A DNA stretch of 64,000 nt from assembly GCA_046351095.1 (NCBI GenBank), contig JAXLZC010000001.1, positions 2,542,001 through 2,606,000 of the forward strand, given 5' to 3'. The stretch comes from BQWY01 sp046351095. Its GTDB lineage: Bacteria; Nitrospirota; Nitrospiria; Nitrospirales; Nitrospiraceae. Made by a program: the position numbers and the translations under genes. Positions 39,901 to 48,088 of the stretch are shown piece after piece; the first letter of the stretch is position 1, and each line of letters starts with the position of its first letter. The notes beneath the pieces are model-generated. The model had not been told where the DNA came from. It ran no database searches and worked only from the letters and a program-made list of their open reading frames with translations.

Positions 39901-40560
39901 ATGCGCGACGCTGACATCCACACCGTTTTGCGTCTCGTACGCCGGACGATTCGTCAGTGGCCGGACCCCGTCGTCGGTATCGTTGCCCGCGAGTCTGGTT
40001 GCGATCCCTTTCGTATTCTCATCGCCACGGTTCTGAGTTTACGCACCAAAGACAAAACAACCGCCGAAGCCAGTGCGCGTCTGTTCGCAGAGGCCGATAC
40101 ACCGGCGGCGGTGCTGAAGTTGGAGCGCGCGCACCTCGAGCGGCTGATCTATCCCGTCGGTTTTTATCGAACGAAGGCCGGCCAGATCCAGCAGATCTGC
40201 GAGTGTTTGCTGAAGGAGTGCGGCGGGCAGGTGCCCGATGAGATCAATGCGTTGGTCGATTTGCCGGGTGTCGGCCGTAAGACGGCGAACCTCGTCGTGA
40301 CAGTCGGCTTCAAGAAGCCCGGCATCTGTGTCGACATCCACGTGCACCGCATCAGCAATCGGTGGGGGTACATCGCGACGCGAACTCCGGACGAATCGGA
40401 AACTGCGTTGCGGAAGAAACTGCCGCGACGGCATTGGATCACCTACAACGATCTGCTTGTCCCGTTCGGCCAATACCTCTGCCAACCTGTCTCGCCGTTC
40501 TGCAGCCGTTGCCCCGTGCGCGACTACTGTGCCCGCGTCGGCGTCACCACCTCCCGATAA
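39901..40560 (+). CDS. nth: Endonuclease III (DNA glycosylase/AP lyase)
   Basis: A 219-residue enzyme (ATG 39901; GTG 39883 would add six residues). The helix-hairpin-helix LPGVGRKTANLVV begins at residue 121 with the catalytic Lys127, and the catalytic Asp145 is in VDIHVHR. The [4Fe-4S] cluster ligands are C194, C201, C204 and C210 with the correct spacing C-x6-C-x2-C-x5-C. It removes oxidised pyrimidines in base-excision repair. The family normally reads HRL/VHRVSNR, matched here by VHRISNRWG. It follows rpsU after its terminator, so it must have a separate promoter, not clearly visible. Confidence 0.93.
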   Translation: MRDADIHTVLRLVRRTIRQWPDPVVGIVARESGCDPFRILIATVLSLRTKDKTTAEASARLFAEADTPAAVLKLERAHLERLIYPVGFYRTKAGQIQQICECLLKECGGQVPDEINALVDLPGVGRKTANLVVTVGFKKPGICVDIHVHRISNRWGYIATRTPDESETALRKKLPRRHWITYNDLLVPFGQYLCQPVSPFCSRCPVRDYCARVGVTTSR

Positions 40561-40738
40561 TGTGCGATGACCATGGTCACCAGCCGTCTCCACGCGAGAT
40601 GGTCGTGTTGTCGGACGTGCTTGCAGGCCGCCGTTGTCGAGTTGATGACCTCGTCATGCGGCCGATATGATGATTGGACGTTGCACTGTGTGCGTCCCGT
40701 GCCGTCCGATTCGCCGACTGCTCCCAAGGGAGACGTGT

Positions 40739-41719
40739 ATGTCCACACCGCCCGTTCATCCGACGTCGTTGTCTCGTACGTCCACACCGACCGTTTGGTT
40801 GCTCATCGGTGCAGGCGCGGCGCTGTTCCTCGGCCTGATTCTGTTGGCGACGGTCCTCGATGTCGGCGAGCGACTCGGGCGACTCCATGTTGCGGTGGAG
40901 TATCTCTTTTATGTGCTTGTTGCGGCGGGCCTGTATGGCCTGTTGGTACGGCCGATCATGGGTGTGTTCGCCACGTCGACCGTGTCGTTGCAACGCTTTC
41001 TTGTGCAAGACGCGTCACTGACGCCGCGTGAATATCGAACGGTCGCGAAACGACTGCTGAAGACCGGCGGGCTCTCGCATGAGACAACGACGCGATTAAA
41101 CGCCGCACTCGCATCGGGAGCCGACATGACCGGCCTGATGAAAGTCGTCATCGAAGAAAAGTCGGCGCGCGCGACGAAGATCGTCAAAGAACATGCGCGG
41201 CTCGCATTTGTGAGTACCGCCGTGCTGCAGAACGGCAGCTTGGACGCGGTGATGTTGGCCTACGCAAACCTCAAGATGGTGCGCGCACTCGTGGCGCATT
41301 TCGGTTATCGCCCGTCGCTGCCGGCGTTGGTCACGATGTACGGCCAAATTCTCGCGGCCGCGTTGTTGGCGGAACGTGTGGAAGACATGCAGTTGGAAGA
41401 TATTTTCCCGCAGTTCAGCGCGTCCGTCGGCGGCGGCGTGATCTCCGCGATTCCCGGAATGCATTTGATCGTGCACGCCCTGTTGCAAGGGATGGGGAGC
41501 GCATTTCTGACGCTGCGCACCGGGTATCTCGCGGAGGAATATATTCTGCGCGGCGCGGAGGCATTCGACCGCCGTCGCGAGCGCAAGTCCGCCAGTCGTC
41601 GCGCGGCGAAAGACCTGTTGGGTGTCGTGGTCTCCACCGCCGCGCAATTGCCCGCGTCTATGCGTACCATCCTCAAAGCGGTGAATGTGTTTCGCGATCC
41701 CGTGCCCCAGCCGTTGTAA
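40739..41719 (+). CDS. DUF697-family membrane protein
   Basis: A 326-residue protein from ATG 40739, just after AAGGGAG. Two transmembrane helices lie at about 20-37 (VWLLIGAGAALFLGLILLAT) and 52-72 (YLFYVLVAAGLYGLLVRPIM). The DUF697 region (about 155-270) has ATKIVKEHARLAFVSTAVLQ, LDAVMLAYANLKMVRALVAH and PGMHLIVHALLQGMGSAFLT, the glycine-rich amphipathic helices seen in YcjF and in GTPase-associated proteins. It lacks a GTPase domain of its own, and no GTPase gene is adjacent. Possibly a membrane stress or remodelling protein; role unknown. Confidence 0.75.
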   Translation: MSTPPVHPTSLSRTSTPTVWLLIGAGAALFLGLILLATVLDVGERLGRLHVAVEYLFYVLVAAGLYGLLVRPIMGVFATSTVSLQRFLVQDASLTPREYRTVAKRLLKTGGLSHETTTRLNAALASGADMTGLMKVVIEEKSARATKIVKEHARLAFVSTAVLQNGSLDAVMLAYANLKMVRALVAHFGYRPSLPALVTMYGQILAAALLAERVEDMQLEDIFPQFSASVGGGVISAIPGMHLIVHALLQGMGSAFLTLRTGYLAEEYILRGAEAFDRRRERKSASRRAAKDLLGVVVSTAAQLPASMRTILKAVNVFRDPVPQPL

Positions 41720-41957
41720 GCCTCTCCCGCTCGTTCCCGTCCATCCGTCTCTAGTCTCCACATCGATTGTGTCTTCGCGACCAGGGGCTTTCCTAGGTGC
41801 GGGAATTTACCTGTTGGTTATGCTCTAGCCAACGACACAAGACAGGGTTCCCCTCCGTGTCGTCGCTCGGTGAACGTTGTGGGACGTGCACAGGGAGGTT
41901 GATCGGGGGACGTTGGACACGTGCACACACTTCTGTATTTGAGGGGAGGCCACGAAC

Positions 41958-42809
41958 ATGACACAGCACACACGTACAGCAAAAAAGATGGCGGTTGCGA
42001 TGATGATGGCGGCGGGCGCGCTGACCTTGACGGCCTGCTCGCAGGACAGTGCGCGGACGGCGCACATTACCGGCGAGGCGTCGCGCACGGCGCAGTCGGC
42101 GGCAGATCAGTACCAAACCCAGACGAGTGCGTTCCCGGGCAACCGAACGGTGATCGGGACGGTTGAGGAAATCCGCAGCGAGCAAGTGAAGGTGGATACC
42201 GGCGACATGCAAGCCCGGTACGTCCCGCTCGCCGGGCGCGATAAAAAAGGTCTGCCGCGCTTCCAGGTCGGCGACAGGGTGATCTTGACGCTGAATGCGC
42301 AAAACCAGTTGGTTGACGCGCATCTCGACGGTGAGTCGCACGAACACAAGATTCTACGTGGGAAGTTGGCGCAGCCGCTTCCGACTGGACAAGACAAGGC
42401 CGTGATCGCGACACAAAACGGGATGGAAGTGTCGCACGTCATTCGGCCAATTGTCCGCGCCAAGGTCGGCGGGATTCCGGTGGGCGCGCAGGTGTTGTTC
42501 CTGATCGATGAAGCGAACCAGATCAGCGATGTGACCTATGAAAACGTGGCGGCCGCGAAGGCGGCGGCTGCGGCGGGAGCCGATCGGTCGCCGTTGAAGA
42601 ATGCGTTCGCGCGTCAGTCCGGCGTGATCGCGACGCCGTTGCACGACAACAATATCGCAATCACGAACCAGGATGGGAAAGAGGCGACCTACGAAGTGCG
42701 TCCCTTGGCGCAGGCCCGCTTGAAGGACATGTCCAAAGGCGACCGCATCATCCTGTTGTTGGACGATGAAAACAAGGTGACCGATATCGCCGTGCCGCCG
42801 ATGCAGTAG
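41958..42809 (+). CDS. Lipoprotein with three tandem beta-repeats
   Basis: A 283-residue lipoprotein; lipobox LTAC with Cys27, ribosome site GAGGGGAGG. After a Gln/Ala/Ser-rich spacer come three repeats of about 60 residues at roughly 64-122, 133-193 and 220-277. Each runs from a G-x-V/L strand through a Gly/Asp turn to a closing strand: VGDRVILTLNAQNQLVDAHL, VGAQVLFLIDEANQISDVTY, KGDRIILLLDDENKVTDIAV. The repeat resembles a small OB- or SH3-like barrel (DUF5666 style). Repeats 2 and 3 are more alike (VIRPIVRAKV, EVRPLAQARL). Function unknown; likely outer-membrane anchored. Single gene with a strong terminator. Confidence 0.72.
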   Translation: MTQHTRTAKKMAVAMMMAAGALTLTACSQDSARTAHITGEASRTAQSAADQYQTQTSAFPGNRTVIGTVEEIRSEQVKVDTGDMQARYVPLAGRDKKGLPRFQVGDRVILTLNAQNQLVDAHLDGESHEHKILRGKLAQPLPTGQDKAVIATQNGMEVSHVIRPIVRAKVGGIPVGAQVLFLIDEANQISDVTYENVAAAKAAAAAGADRSPLKNAFARQSGVIATPLHDNNIAITNQDGKEATYEVRPLAQARLKDMSKGDRIILLLDDENKVTDIAVPPMQ

Positions 42810-42871
42810 CGGTACGAATAGTGCGAACAATGCCCCGGGCCCATTACGCCAGGGGCAGCAGGTCTCAAACA

Positions 42872-42917
42872 CAGCACAGGCGATGGATGCTCTCATCCGT
42901 CCCTGTGCTGGTTTTTT
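42872..42917 (+). terminator. Rho-independent terminator
   Basis: CAGCACAGG (42872-42880) pairs with CCTGTGCTG (42902-42910); an inner arm GATGGATG/CATCCGTC extends the stem; G and six T follow. It ends the triple-repeat lipoprotein gene. Confidence 0.9.
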
Positions 42918-42992
42918 ATGTGAGCAATCGGGAAGCGCGATCACTGAAGAGCGGGCGAAAGTGACGCGTGGCGAAAAGCGGCGTGGTCGTGG

Positions 42993-43427
42993 CTAGATAA
43001 ATAGTGTGGTCTCGGCGCCGGCGGTGAAACTCAAGATGGCCGGCAGGCCCATCACTTCGTCGACGCCCTTGGCCACGGCCTCGTGGTTGACGCCCATGTA
43101 CTCGAGGCCGGCACTGCAGGCGATCACGCGCAACGAACCCACGAGCTTCGCTTCTTGCAGCATTTCCGTAATCGTCGGGACTTTTTTCTCGCGCAGGAGT
43201 CGTCGCACTTCATCGCCCTGTACCGCGTATTCCGGTGGAAAGTCCACCTCATCCATCCGCCCGTCGGAGAGTTTTTTGATCGTCCAAAACATCAGGACGA
43301 TCAGGACATCCTTGCCCATTGCCGCCGCCGTTAAACCCAGCGTCGCCACTTGGTGCAGCTTGTCGTAGGTGGAGTGGTGCGCAAAAATCACGAAGCGCGG
43401 CTTGGCCGCTTTTGTCGTCGCGCTCAT
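42993..43427 (-). CDS. DsrE-family protein
   Basis: A 144-residue protein whose ATG (43427 leftwards) overlaps the stop of the upstream gene (ATGA). It has the DsrE fold: PRFVIFAHHSTYDKLHQVAT, AAMGKDVLIVLMFWTIKKL, and an active-site-like segment LRVIACSAGLEYMGV with a Cys where DsrE carries persulfide. It is clearly distinct from the DsrE2-type protein at 37121 and has no TusA beside it. It may act in sulfur trafficking or simply keep the fold for another job. Cytoplasmic; it follows an exported protein gene. Confidence 0.8.
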   Translation of the reverse strand: MSATTKAAKPRFVIFAHHSTYDKLHQVATLGLTAAAMGKDVLIVLMFWTIKKLSDGRMDEVDFPPEYAVQGDEVRRLLREKKVPTITEMLQEAKLVGSLRVIACSAGLEYMGVNHEAVAKGVDEVMGLPAILSFTAGAETTLFI

Positions 43428-43831
43428 GGGCGGCACCCGCCGAGTTGCGTGCGTGCGCTGCTCACGAAGTCGGCAATCGCGTCGTCGACTTCTTGCGGCA
43501 CCAACGAACGGTCGTGGGTCTCGCTTTCGTCCACGAGATAGGTCTCGCCCTGTTTGTGTTGTCGTACAACTACCGTGTTGTCCGGCGTCACTTCGACCAG
43601 CATGTACCACTCGTGTGCGCCCTGCGAAACGATAACTTCCTTGCCCAGGCCTTTTTTATTGACGACGACCTCAGGCTCGGCGGCGCCTTTGTCGGCTTGC
43701 GAGGTGGCTGACGGTGTCGAGCAGGGCGCGGCAAATACCGGTGCGGCGGCGCAAAACATGGCCAGGAGACTCATCGCCGTCCAGCGGATCAGCGGCGAGC
43801 GAGGTGTCGAACGAACGTCGAGATGGTCCAT
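43424..43831 (-). CDS. Small exported protein, unknown
   Basis: A 135-residue protein if the ATG at 43831 is used; it has a signal peptide (WTAMSLLAMFCAAAPVFA, ending AAPC). The mature part has NKKGLGKEVIVSQGAHEWYM and VEVTPDNTVVVRQHKQGETY, strand-rich and with several acidic residues at the end. I do not recognise the family. It overlaps the DsrE gene by four bases, so the two are translationally coupled, an unusual pairing of a periplasmic and a cytoplasmic product. A TATAAT -10 element lies 49 bases upstream. Confidence 0.62.
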   Translation of the reverse strand: MDHLDVRSTPRSPLIRWTAMSLLAMFCAAAPVFAAPCSTPSATSQADKGAAEPEVVVNKKGLGKEVIVSQGAHEWYMLVEVTPDNTVVVRQHKQGETYLVDESETHDRSLVPQEVDDAIADFVSSARTQLGGCRP

Positions 43832-43879
43832 CGTCGGTCGTGTGTCGGGTGGTACGGAAACACCTGTCGTACGGCGGGC

Positions 43880-43885
43880 ATTATA
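43880..43885 (-). promoter_or_regulatory. -10 element TATAAT of the minus-strand DsrE unit
   Basis: A perfect TATAAT reading leftwards (43885 to 43880); the -35 18 bases away (TTTACC, 43909-43904) is weak. It should drive the genes at 43831 and 43427. Confidence 0.5.
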
Positions 43886-44010
43886 GTCTGCGCTGCGTCG
43901 GCAGGTAAACGGCACGGAACAGCCGTCGTTCCACCCGAAGCAGTCTGCAGCCGGCACACGAGACGGTAGGGTGTTTCCGCTCACGCTCGTTGTTGTGGCA
44001 CAAAGTCGCG

Positions 44011-44019
44011 TGATAGGAT
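44011..44019 (+). promoter_or_regulatory. Extended -10 element TGA-TAGGAT upstream of the 44033 gene
   Basis: TGATAGGAT (44011-44019) ends 13 bases before the ATG at 44033, so the leader would be about 6 bases and would lack room for a ribosome site. It is divergent from the minus-strand DsrE unit. Confidence 0.45.
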
Positions 44020-44032
44020 TTCGGCGTCTTGT

Positions 44033-44455
44033 ATGGATGCGTTGCTTGCGATGGTCGAACAGTATGTCTCCGGGCCCACGCTCTTGTGGATGGCCGGGGT
44101 GTCGCTGGTCATGTTCGTCGGCACCCTCATCGCCATTCCCGTGATCTTGGTTCGGCTGCCGCCGAATTATTTCGACGGCGACACGCCTCACGACATGTTT
44201 CACGGCTGGCCGCCGTTGCTGAGTGGCCTCGCGCATGTGGTGAAAAATCTCGTCGGCCTGATCTTTCTGCTCGCGGGATTCGCGATGTTGTTTTTGCCGG
44301 GGCAGGGGTTGTTGACGATGCTGATCGGGATTTCGCTCATGGATTTCCCGGGGAAACGCGCGCTTGAACGGAAAATGATCGGGCAGCCGGCCATCCTGTC
44401 GACGATCAACAAGATGCGGGAAAAATTCGGCGCCCCGCCGCTGGTCATCTCATGA
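44033..44455 (+). CDS. PGPGW-like putative transmembrane protein
   Basis: A 140-residue membrane protein with two or three helices: LLWMAGVSLVMFVGTLIAIP (about 17-37) and, paired by a turn, VVKNLVGLIFLLAGFAMLFL with GQGLLTMLIGISLMDF (about 66-105). The motif FLPGQGLLTMLIGISLMDFP corresponds to the PGPGW family signature (P-G-x-G-hydrophobic). Residues 38-60 hold a hydrophilic loop (PPNYFDGDTPHDMFHGWP). A short basic C-terminal tail follows. Function unknown; it precedes polA by 29 bases and may share its transcript. Confidence 0.75.
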   Translation: MDALLAMVEQYVSGPTLLWMAGVSLVMFVGTLIAIPVILVRLPPNYFDGDTPHDMFHGWPPLLSGLAHVVKNLVGLIFLLAGFAMLFLPGQGLLTMLIGISLMDFPGKRALERKMIGQPAILSTINKMREKFGAPPLVIS

Positions 44456-44484
44456 CCCGACGCCGACCGGACGGGCGCTAAGTC

Positions 44485-47157
44485 ATGGCCTCCGCCTCGC
44501 CTCCCACCACGCGCCCGACGATCTACTTAATCGACGGGAGCGCCTACATCTATCGCGCGTTTTTTGCGCTGCCGCCGCTCTCCAATTCCAAAGGTTTGCC
44601 GACAAACGCGATCTACGGCTTCACCACGATGCTGCTGAAGATCCTACGCGATCATCAGCCCTACGGCATCGCGATCGTGTTCGATGAAAAGGGTCCGACA
44701 CATCGGCACGAGGCCTACGCTGAGTACAAGGCGCAAAGGCCGCCCATGCCGGACGGGATGAGCGCGCAGATTCCGTACATCCACCAGGTCGTCGAGGCGT
44801 TCGGCATTCCCATCATTCGGTTGGCCGGGTACGAGGCCGACGATTTGATCGGCGCGTTGGCGCGGCGCGTGGAAGCGGCGGGGCTCGATGTCGCGATCGT
44901 CACCAGCGACAAAGATATGTTTCAACTGCTGACGCCAAAGGTGCGGATTTACGACCCGGTGAAGGAGAAGTGGTTTGCCGAGGCCGACTGTCAGGCGAAA
45001 TTCGGCGTCGAACCTGCGCGTGTCGTCGACGTGATGGGGTTGATCGGCGACACCAGCGACAATATTCCCGGCGTCAAAGGCATCGGCGAAAAAACCGCCG
45101 CGAAGCTGCTAGCGGAATTCGGCACCATCGCCGAGTTGCTCGCGCGTGTGGATGAGGTGAAGCCGCCGAAGACCCGCGCGCTCCTCACCGAGCAGGCCGA
45201 GCAGGCGCGGATGAGTCGTGCGTTGGCGACCATCGATGTGCAGGCGCCGATCGAGTTCGACGCCGACCGCTTCCGGACGCGTCCGTTGGATCCTGAGCAA
45301 CTAGCGCCGCTGCTGCGCGAGTGCGAATTCCATCAGTTGCTGAAAACGTTGATCGGCACGACCCAATCCGCGCCGGTCGACGAAGAGATAACGGTCAGTC
45401 TGTTGGCCGATGCGGCCGGTGCCGCGACGTTTGTCGGCGCGGCGCGCGCGCAAGGTGTGCTGGCGATTGCGCCGATTTTGAGCGATGCGCCGCCCGTGCG
45501 TGCGGACATTCAAGGACTGGGGCTTGCCACCGTCGGGCAACCGCCTGTCTACGTCGACGGCGCGGCGGCGCAGATGGCCGACGCGATCAAACACGCCTGT
45601 CTCGATCCCAAGTTGGATAAAGCGGCGCACGACCTGAAGCCGCTGCTGTTGGCGTTGGCGCGCGAGAGTATGACACTGGCGCCGCCGTCGACGGACACGA
45701 TGGTAGCTGCGTACATGCTTGCGCCGAATCGGCGCGGCCACGGACTCGGCACCGTCGCGCTCGAAGTCTTGGGCGCGCACTTACAAGGCGAGCGCGCTGC
45801 GTCGCCGCCGCCGACGGATCTGTTCGATGTGCAACCGCCGCCCGGCGCGGCGCAGGCCGGCGAAGCGGCGCATACTGTCGCGCGGTTGGCGCCGGTGTTG
45901 CGCGAACGACTGCGCGAACAGGGCATGCTGTCGCTGTTCGACGACGTGGAAATGCCGCTCGTGGCCGTGCTGGCCGACATCGAACGGCAGGGATTTCTGC
46001 TCGACGTCGAGGCCCTGTCCGCCCTCAGTCGTGAGCTGGAAGGCGAGCTCGACCGGTTGATGGCGCAGATCGCCACCTTGGCGGGTGGCTCGTTCAACAT
46101 CAATTCGCCGAAACAGCTCGGAACGGTGCTCTTCGAACAGCTTGGGTTGAAACCCTTACGGAAAACCAAGACAGGATACTCCACCGACGAAGAGACGCTC
46201 ATGCATCTCGCGACGCAACATGAGCTGCCGTCGTTGATCCTGAGCTACCGCAGTCTGAGCAAGCTGAAGTCGACGTATGTCGATGCGTTGCCGACGCTCG
46301 TGAATCCCGACACGGGGCGCTTGCACACGTCGTTGCATCAAACGGTCGCGGCGACGGGACGCCTGTCGTCCGCCGATCCAAACTTGCAGAACATTCCCGT
46401 GAAGGGCGAGCACGGCCTGCGCATTCGCGAAGCGTTCATCGCGCCGCCCGGCTCCGTGCTCGTGTCCGCCGACTACAGCCAGATCGAACCGCGTATCCTT
46501 GCGCATCTCGCGCAGGACAAAAAACTCGTCTCCGTGTTTGAGCGAGGCGACGACATTCACACGGCGACCGCGATGGAAATTTTCTCCCAGCCCGCCGATG
46601 CGGTGACGAAAGAGATGCGGCGCGCCGCCAAAACCGTCGTCTTCGGCATTCTCTACGGCATCAGCCCCTACGGGTTATCCCAGAACCTCGGCATCACGCA
46701 GGCGGAAGCGAAGACGTACATCGACGCCTATTTTGAGCGGTACGCCGGCGTGAAGGCGTTTATGGACCGCACCATTGCGCAGGCGCGCGAGCGCGGGTAC
46801 ACGGCGACGATTCTCGGCCGCCGTCGGCCCATTCCGGAATTAACCAGCGCCGATCCCGTGCAGCGCGGATTCGGCGAACGGATGGCGGTGAACAGTCCGA
46901 TTCAAGGTTCTGCGGCCGACCTCATCAAGGTGGCGATGATCGCCGTTCACGGCGCGCTGCAACAGTCGTTGCCGCGTACGAAGATGATTCTGCAAGTGCA
47001 CGACGAATTGATCTTCGAAACGCCCGAGGCCGATGTCGAAGCCACCAAACGGCTTGTGCGCGAGCAGATGGAGCAGGCGGGCGTCCGACTCGGCCTGACC
47101 GTGCCGCTGAAAGTCGACTTCGGCGTCGGCACCAACTGGCGGACCTCGCATCCGTAA
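44485..47157 (+). CDS. polA: DNA polymerase I
   Basis: An 890-residue enzyme. The 5'-nuclease domain (about 1-295) has YLIDGSAYIYRAFFALPPLS and GYEADDLIGAL. The polymerase domain (about 490-890) has motif A SADYSQIEPR with Asp663, motif B RRAAKTVVFGILYGIS and motif C QVHDELIFE with Asp840. The middle domain (about 305-480) is a degenerate 3'-5' exonuclease: the DxE pair of E. coli Pol I is replaced by LAIAPILSD, so proofreading is most likely lost, as in Taq polymerase. It fills gaps and removes RNA primers. A start at ATG 44485 leaves the usual short N-terminal extension. Confidence 0.96.
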   Translation: MASASPPTTRPTIYLIDGSAYIYRAFFALPPLSNSKGLPTNAIYGFTTMLLKILRDHQPYGIAIVFDEKGPTHRHEAYAEYKAQRPPMPDGMSAQIPYIHQVVEAFGIPIIRLAGYEADDLIGALARRVEAAGLDVAIVTSDKDMFQLLTPKVRIYDPVKEKWFAEADCQAKFGVEPARVVDVMGLIGDTSDNIPGVKGIGEKTAAKLLAEFGTIAELLARVDEVKPPKTRALLTEQAEQARMSRALATIDVQAPIEFDADRFRTRPLDPEQLAPLLRECEFHQLLKTLIGTTQSAPVDEEITVSLLADAAGAATFVGAARAQGVLAIAPILSDAPPVRADIQGLGLATVGQPPVYVDGAAAQMADAIKHACLDPKLDKAAHDLKPLLLALARESMTLAPPSTDTMVAAYMLAPNRRGHGLGTVALEVLGAHLQGERAASPPPTDLFDVQPPPGAAQAGEAAHTVARLAPVLRERLREQGMLSLFDDVEMPLVAVLADIERQGFLLDVEALSALSRELEGELDRLMAQIATLAGGSFNINSPKQLGTVLFEQLGLKPLRKTKTGYSTDEETLMHLATQHELPSLILSYRSLSKLKSTYVDALPTLVNPDTGRLHTSLHQTVAATGRLSSADPNLQNIPVKGEHGLRIREAFIAPPGSVLVSADYSQIEPRILAHLAQDKKLVSVFERGDDIHTATAMEIFSQPADAVTKEMRRAAKTVVFGILYGISPYGLSQNLGITQAEAKTYIDAYFERYAGVKAFMDRTIAQARERGYTATILGRRRPIPELTSADPVQRGFGERMAVNSPIQGSAADLIKVAMIAVHGALQQSLPRTKMILQVHDELIFETPEADVEATKRLVREQMEQAGVRLGLTVPLKVDFGVGTNWRTSHP

Positions 47158-47274
47158 TACCATTGCTGCCGCACGAACGGCCGCGCTGGAGCGGGACAGG
47201 TTCGTCAGCGTAGAATTGAGTCGGCGGGGCGTCGTGGTCGTACCTCGCGGCGGTGTTCGCAGAGAGCAAGCGGT

Positions 47275-47664
47275 ATGCGTAGCCAATGGGCCCATCGACT
47301 CACGGTCACGGATGAGGAGTTCGAGGCCTGGGTGCGCGAGGCCCTCGATGGGTTGCCGGACGAGTACGCGAAGCTCGCGGCGGAGGTGACGGTCGTCGTC
47401 GAACCGGAGCCATCGAAAGAGGTGCTCGCCGACTTGAAGATCGACGATCCCAACGACTTGCTCGGTCTCTACCAAGGGCATTCGCTCGCCGAGGTGTCGT
47501 TTTTTCAGTCGGGTGGAACCATGCCCGCGCGGATTTCCATCTACCGCAAACCGATCCTTCACCTCTGTCGCAGCAAAAAAGCCGTCATTCAAGAAGTGCG
47601 CGATACCGTCGTCCACGAGTTGGGACACCATGTCGGGTTGGATGACGACGAGATGCCGTACTGA
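47275..47664 (+). CDS. Zincin-like metallopeptidase-family protein
   Basis: A 129-residue protein. The C-terminal VRDTVVHELGHHVGLDDDEM holds the zinc motif H-E-x2-H and a third ligand candidate (Asp or the following Glu), typical of the small metallopeptidase family found in many bacteria. The N-terminal part LTVTDEEFEAWVREALDGLP and DLLGLYQGHSLAEVSF match the rest of that family. Cytoplasmic, single domain. It lies 117 bases after polA and 9 before a DUF2007 gene. Substrate unknown. Confidence 0.85.
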   Translation: MRSQWAHRLTVTDEEFEAWVREALDGLPDEYAKLAAEVTVVVEPEPSKEVLADLKIDDPNDLLGLYQGHSLAEVSFFQSGGTMPARISIYRKPILHLCRSKKAVIQEVRDTVVHELGHHVGLDDDEMPY

Positions 47665-47673
47665 CCGGTCGGC

Positions 47674-47991
47674 ATGAAAAAACTGTTTGTGGCGCAATCG
47701 TTACCGGAGGTCGAGTCGCTGGCGGAATTGTTGGCCGTCGAGGGTATCGCCTGCTTCGTGAAAAATCGCTACGGGTCATCCTTGGCGGGGGAGGTTCCTT
47801 TTGCCGAGGTGTTTCCGGAAATTTGGGTCAACGAAGAGGATGAGGCGCGCGCGTCGGCCTTGATCGCCGCGCAGCGAGCGGTCTCGTCGGACGGAGGTCT
47901 CTGGACCTGCGCCGAATGCGGCGAATCCCACGGGGCGGTCTTTACGGCCTGTTGGCGCTGCCGTCGGTCGCGAGCTATTGTTACGCGCTGA
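47674..47991 (+). CDS. DUF2007 protein with C-terminal zinc ribbon
   Basis: A 105-residue protein starting 9 bases after the metallopeptidase gene. Residues 1-68 are a DUF2007 domain (LFVAQSLPEVESLAELLAVE, VPFAEVFPEIWVNEEDEARA), a small ferredoxin-like fold related to PII-type signalling proteins. The last 35 residues hold CAEC and CWRC, a four-Cys zinc ribbon of the RanBP2 type, as in other members with a ribbon tail. Probably a regulatory adapter. It is likely to be co-translated with the upstream gene. Confidence 0.75.
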   Translation: MKKLFVAQSLPEVESLAELLAVEGIACFVKNRYGSSLAGEVPFAEVFPEIWVNEEDEARASALIAAQRAVSSDGGLWTCAECGESHGAVFTACWRCRRSRAIVTR

Positions 47992-48088
47992 AGTCGGTGG
48001 GTTACGTGCAGGGTTCGTCCGCGAGTATCGGGATGCAGTGTTGTCGGTTGTAGAGTTCGATCGTCATCTTGTTGAAGGAGGGCTTCCT

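Noticed and set aside
41913..41941. TTGGAC-17-TATTTG as a promoter for the triple-repeat lipoprotein
   Set aside because: The predicted start would fall within the ribosome site, leaving it unusable; the real promoter is probably further upstream.
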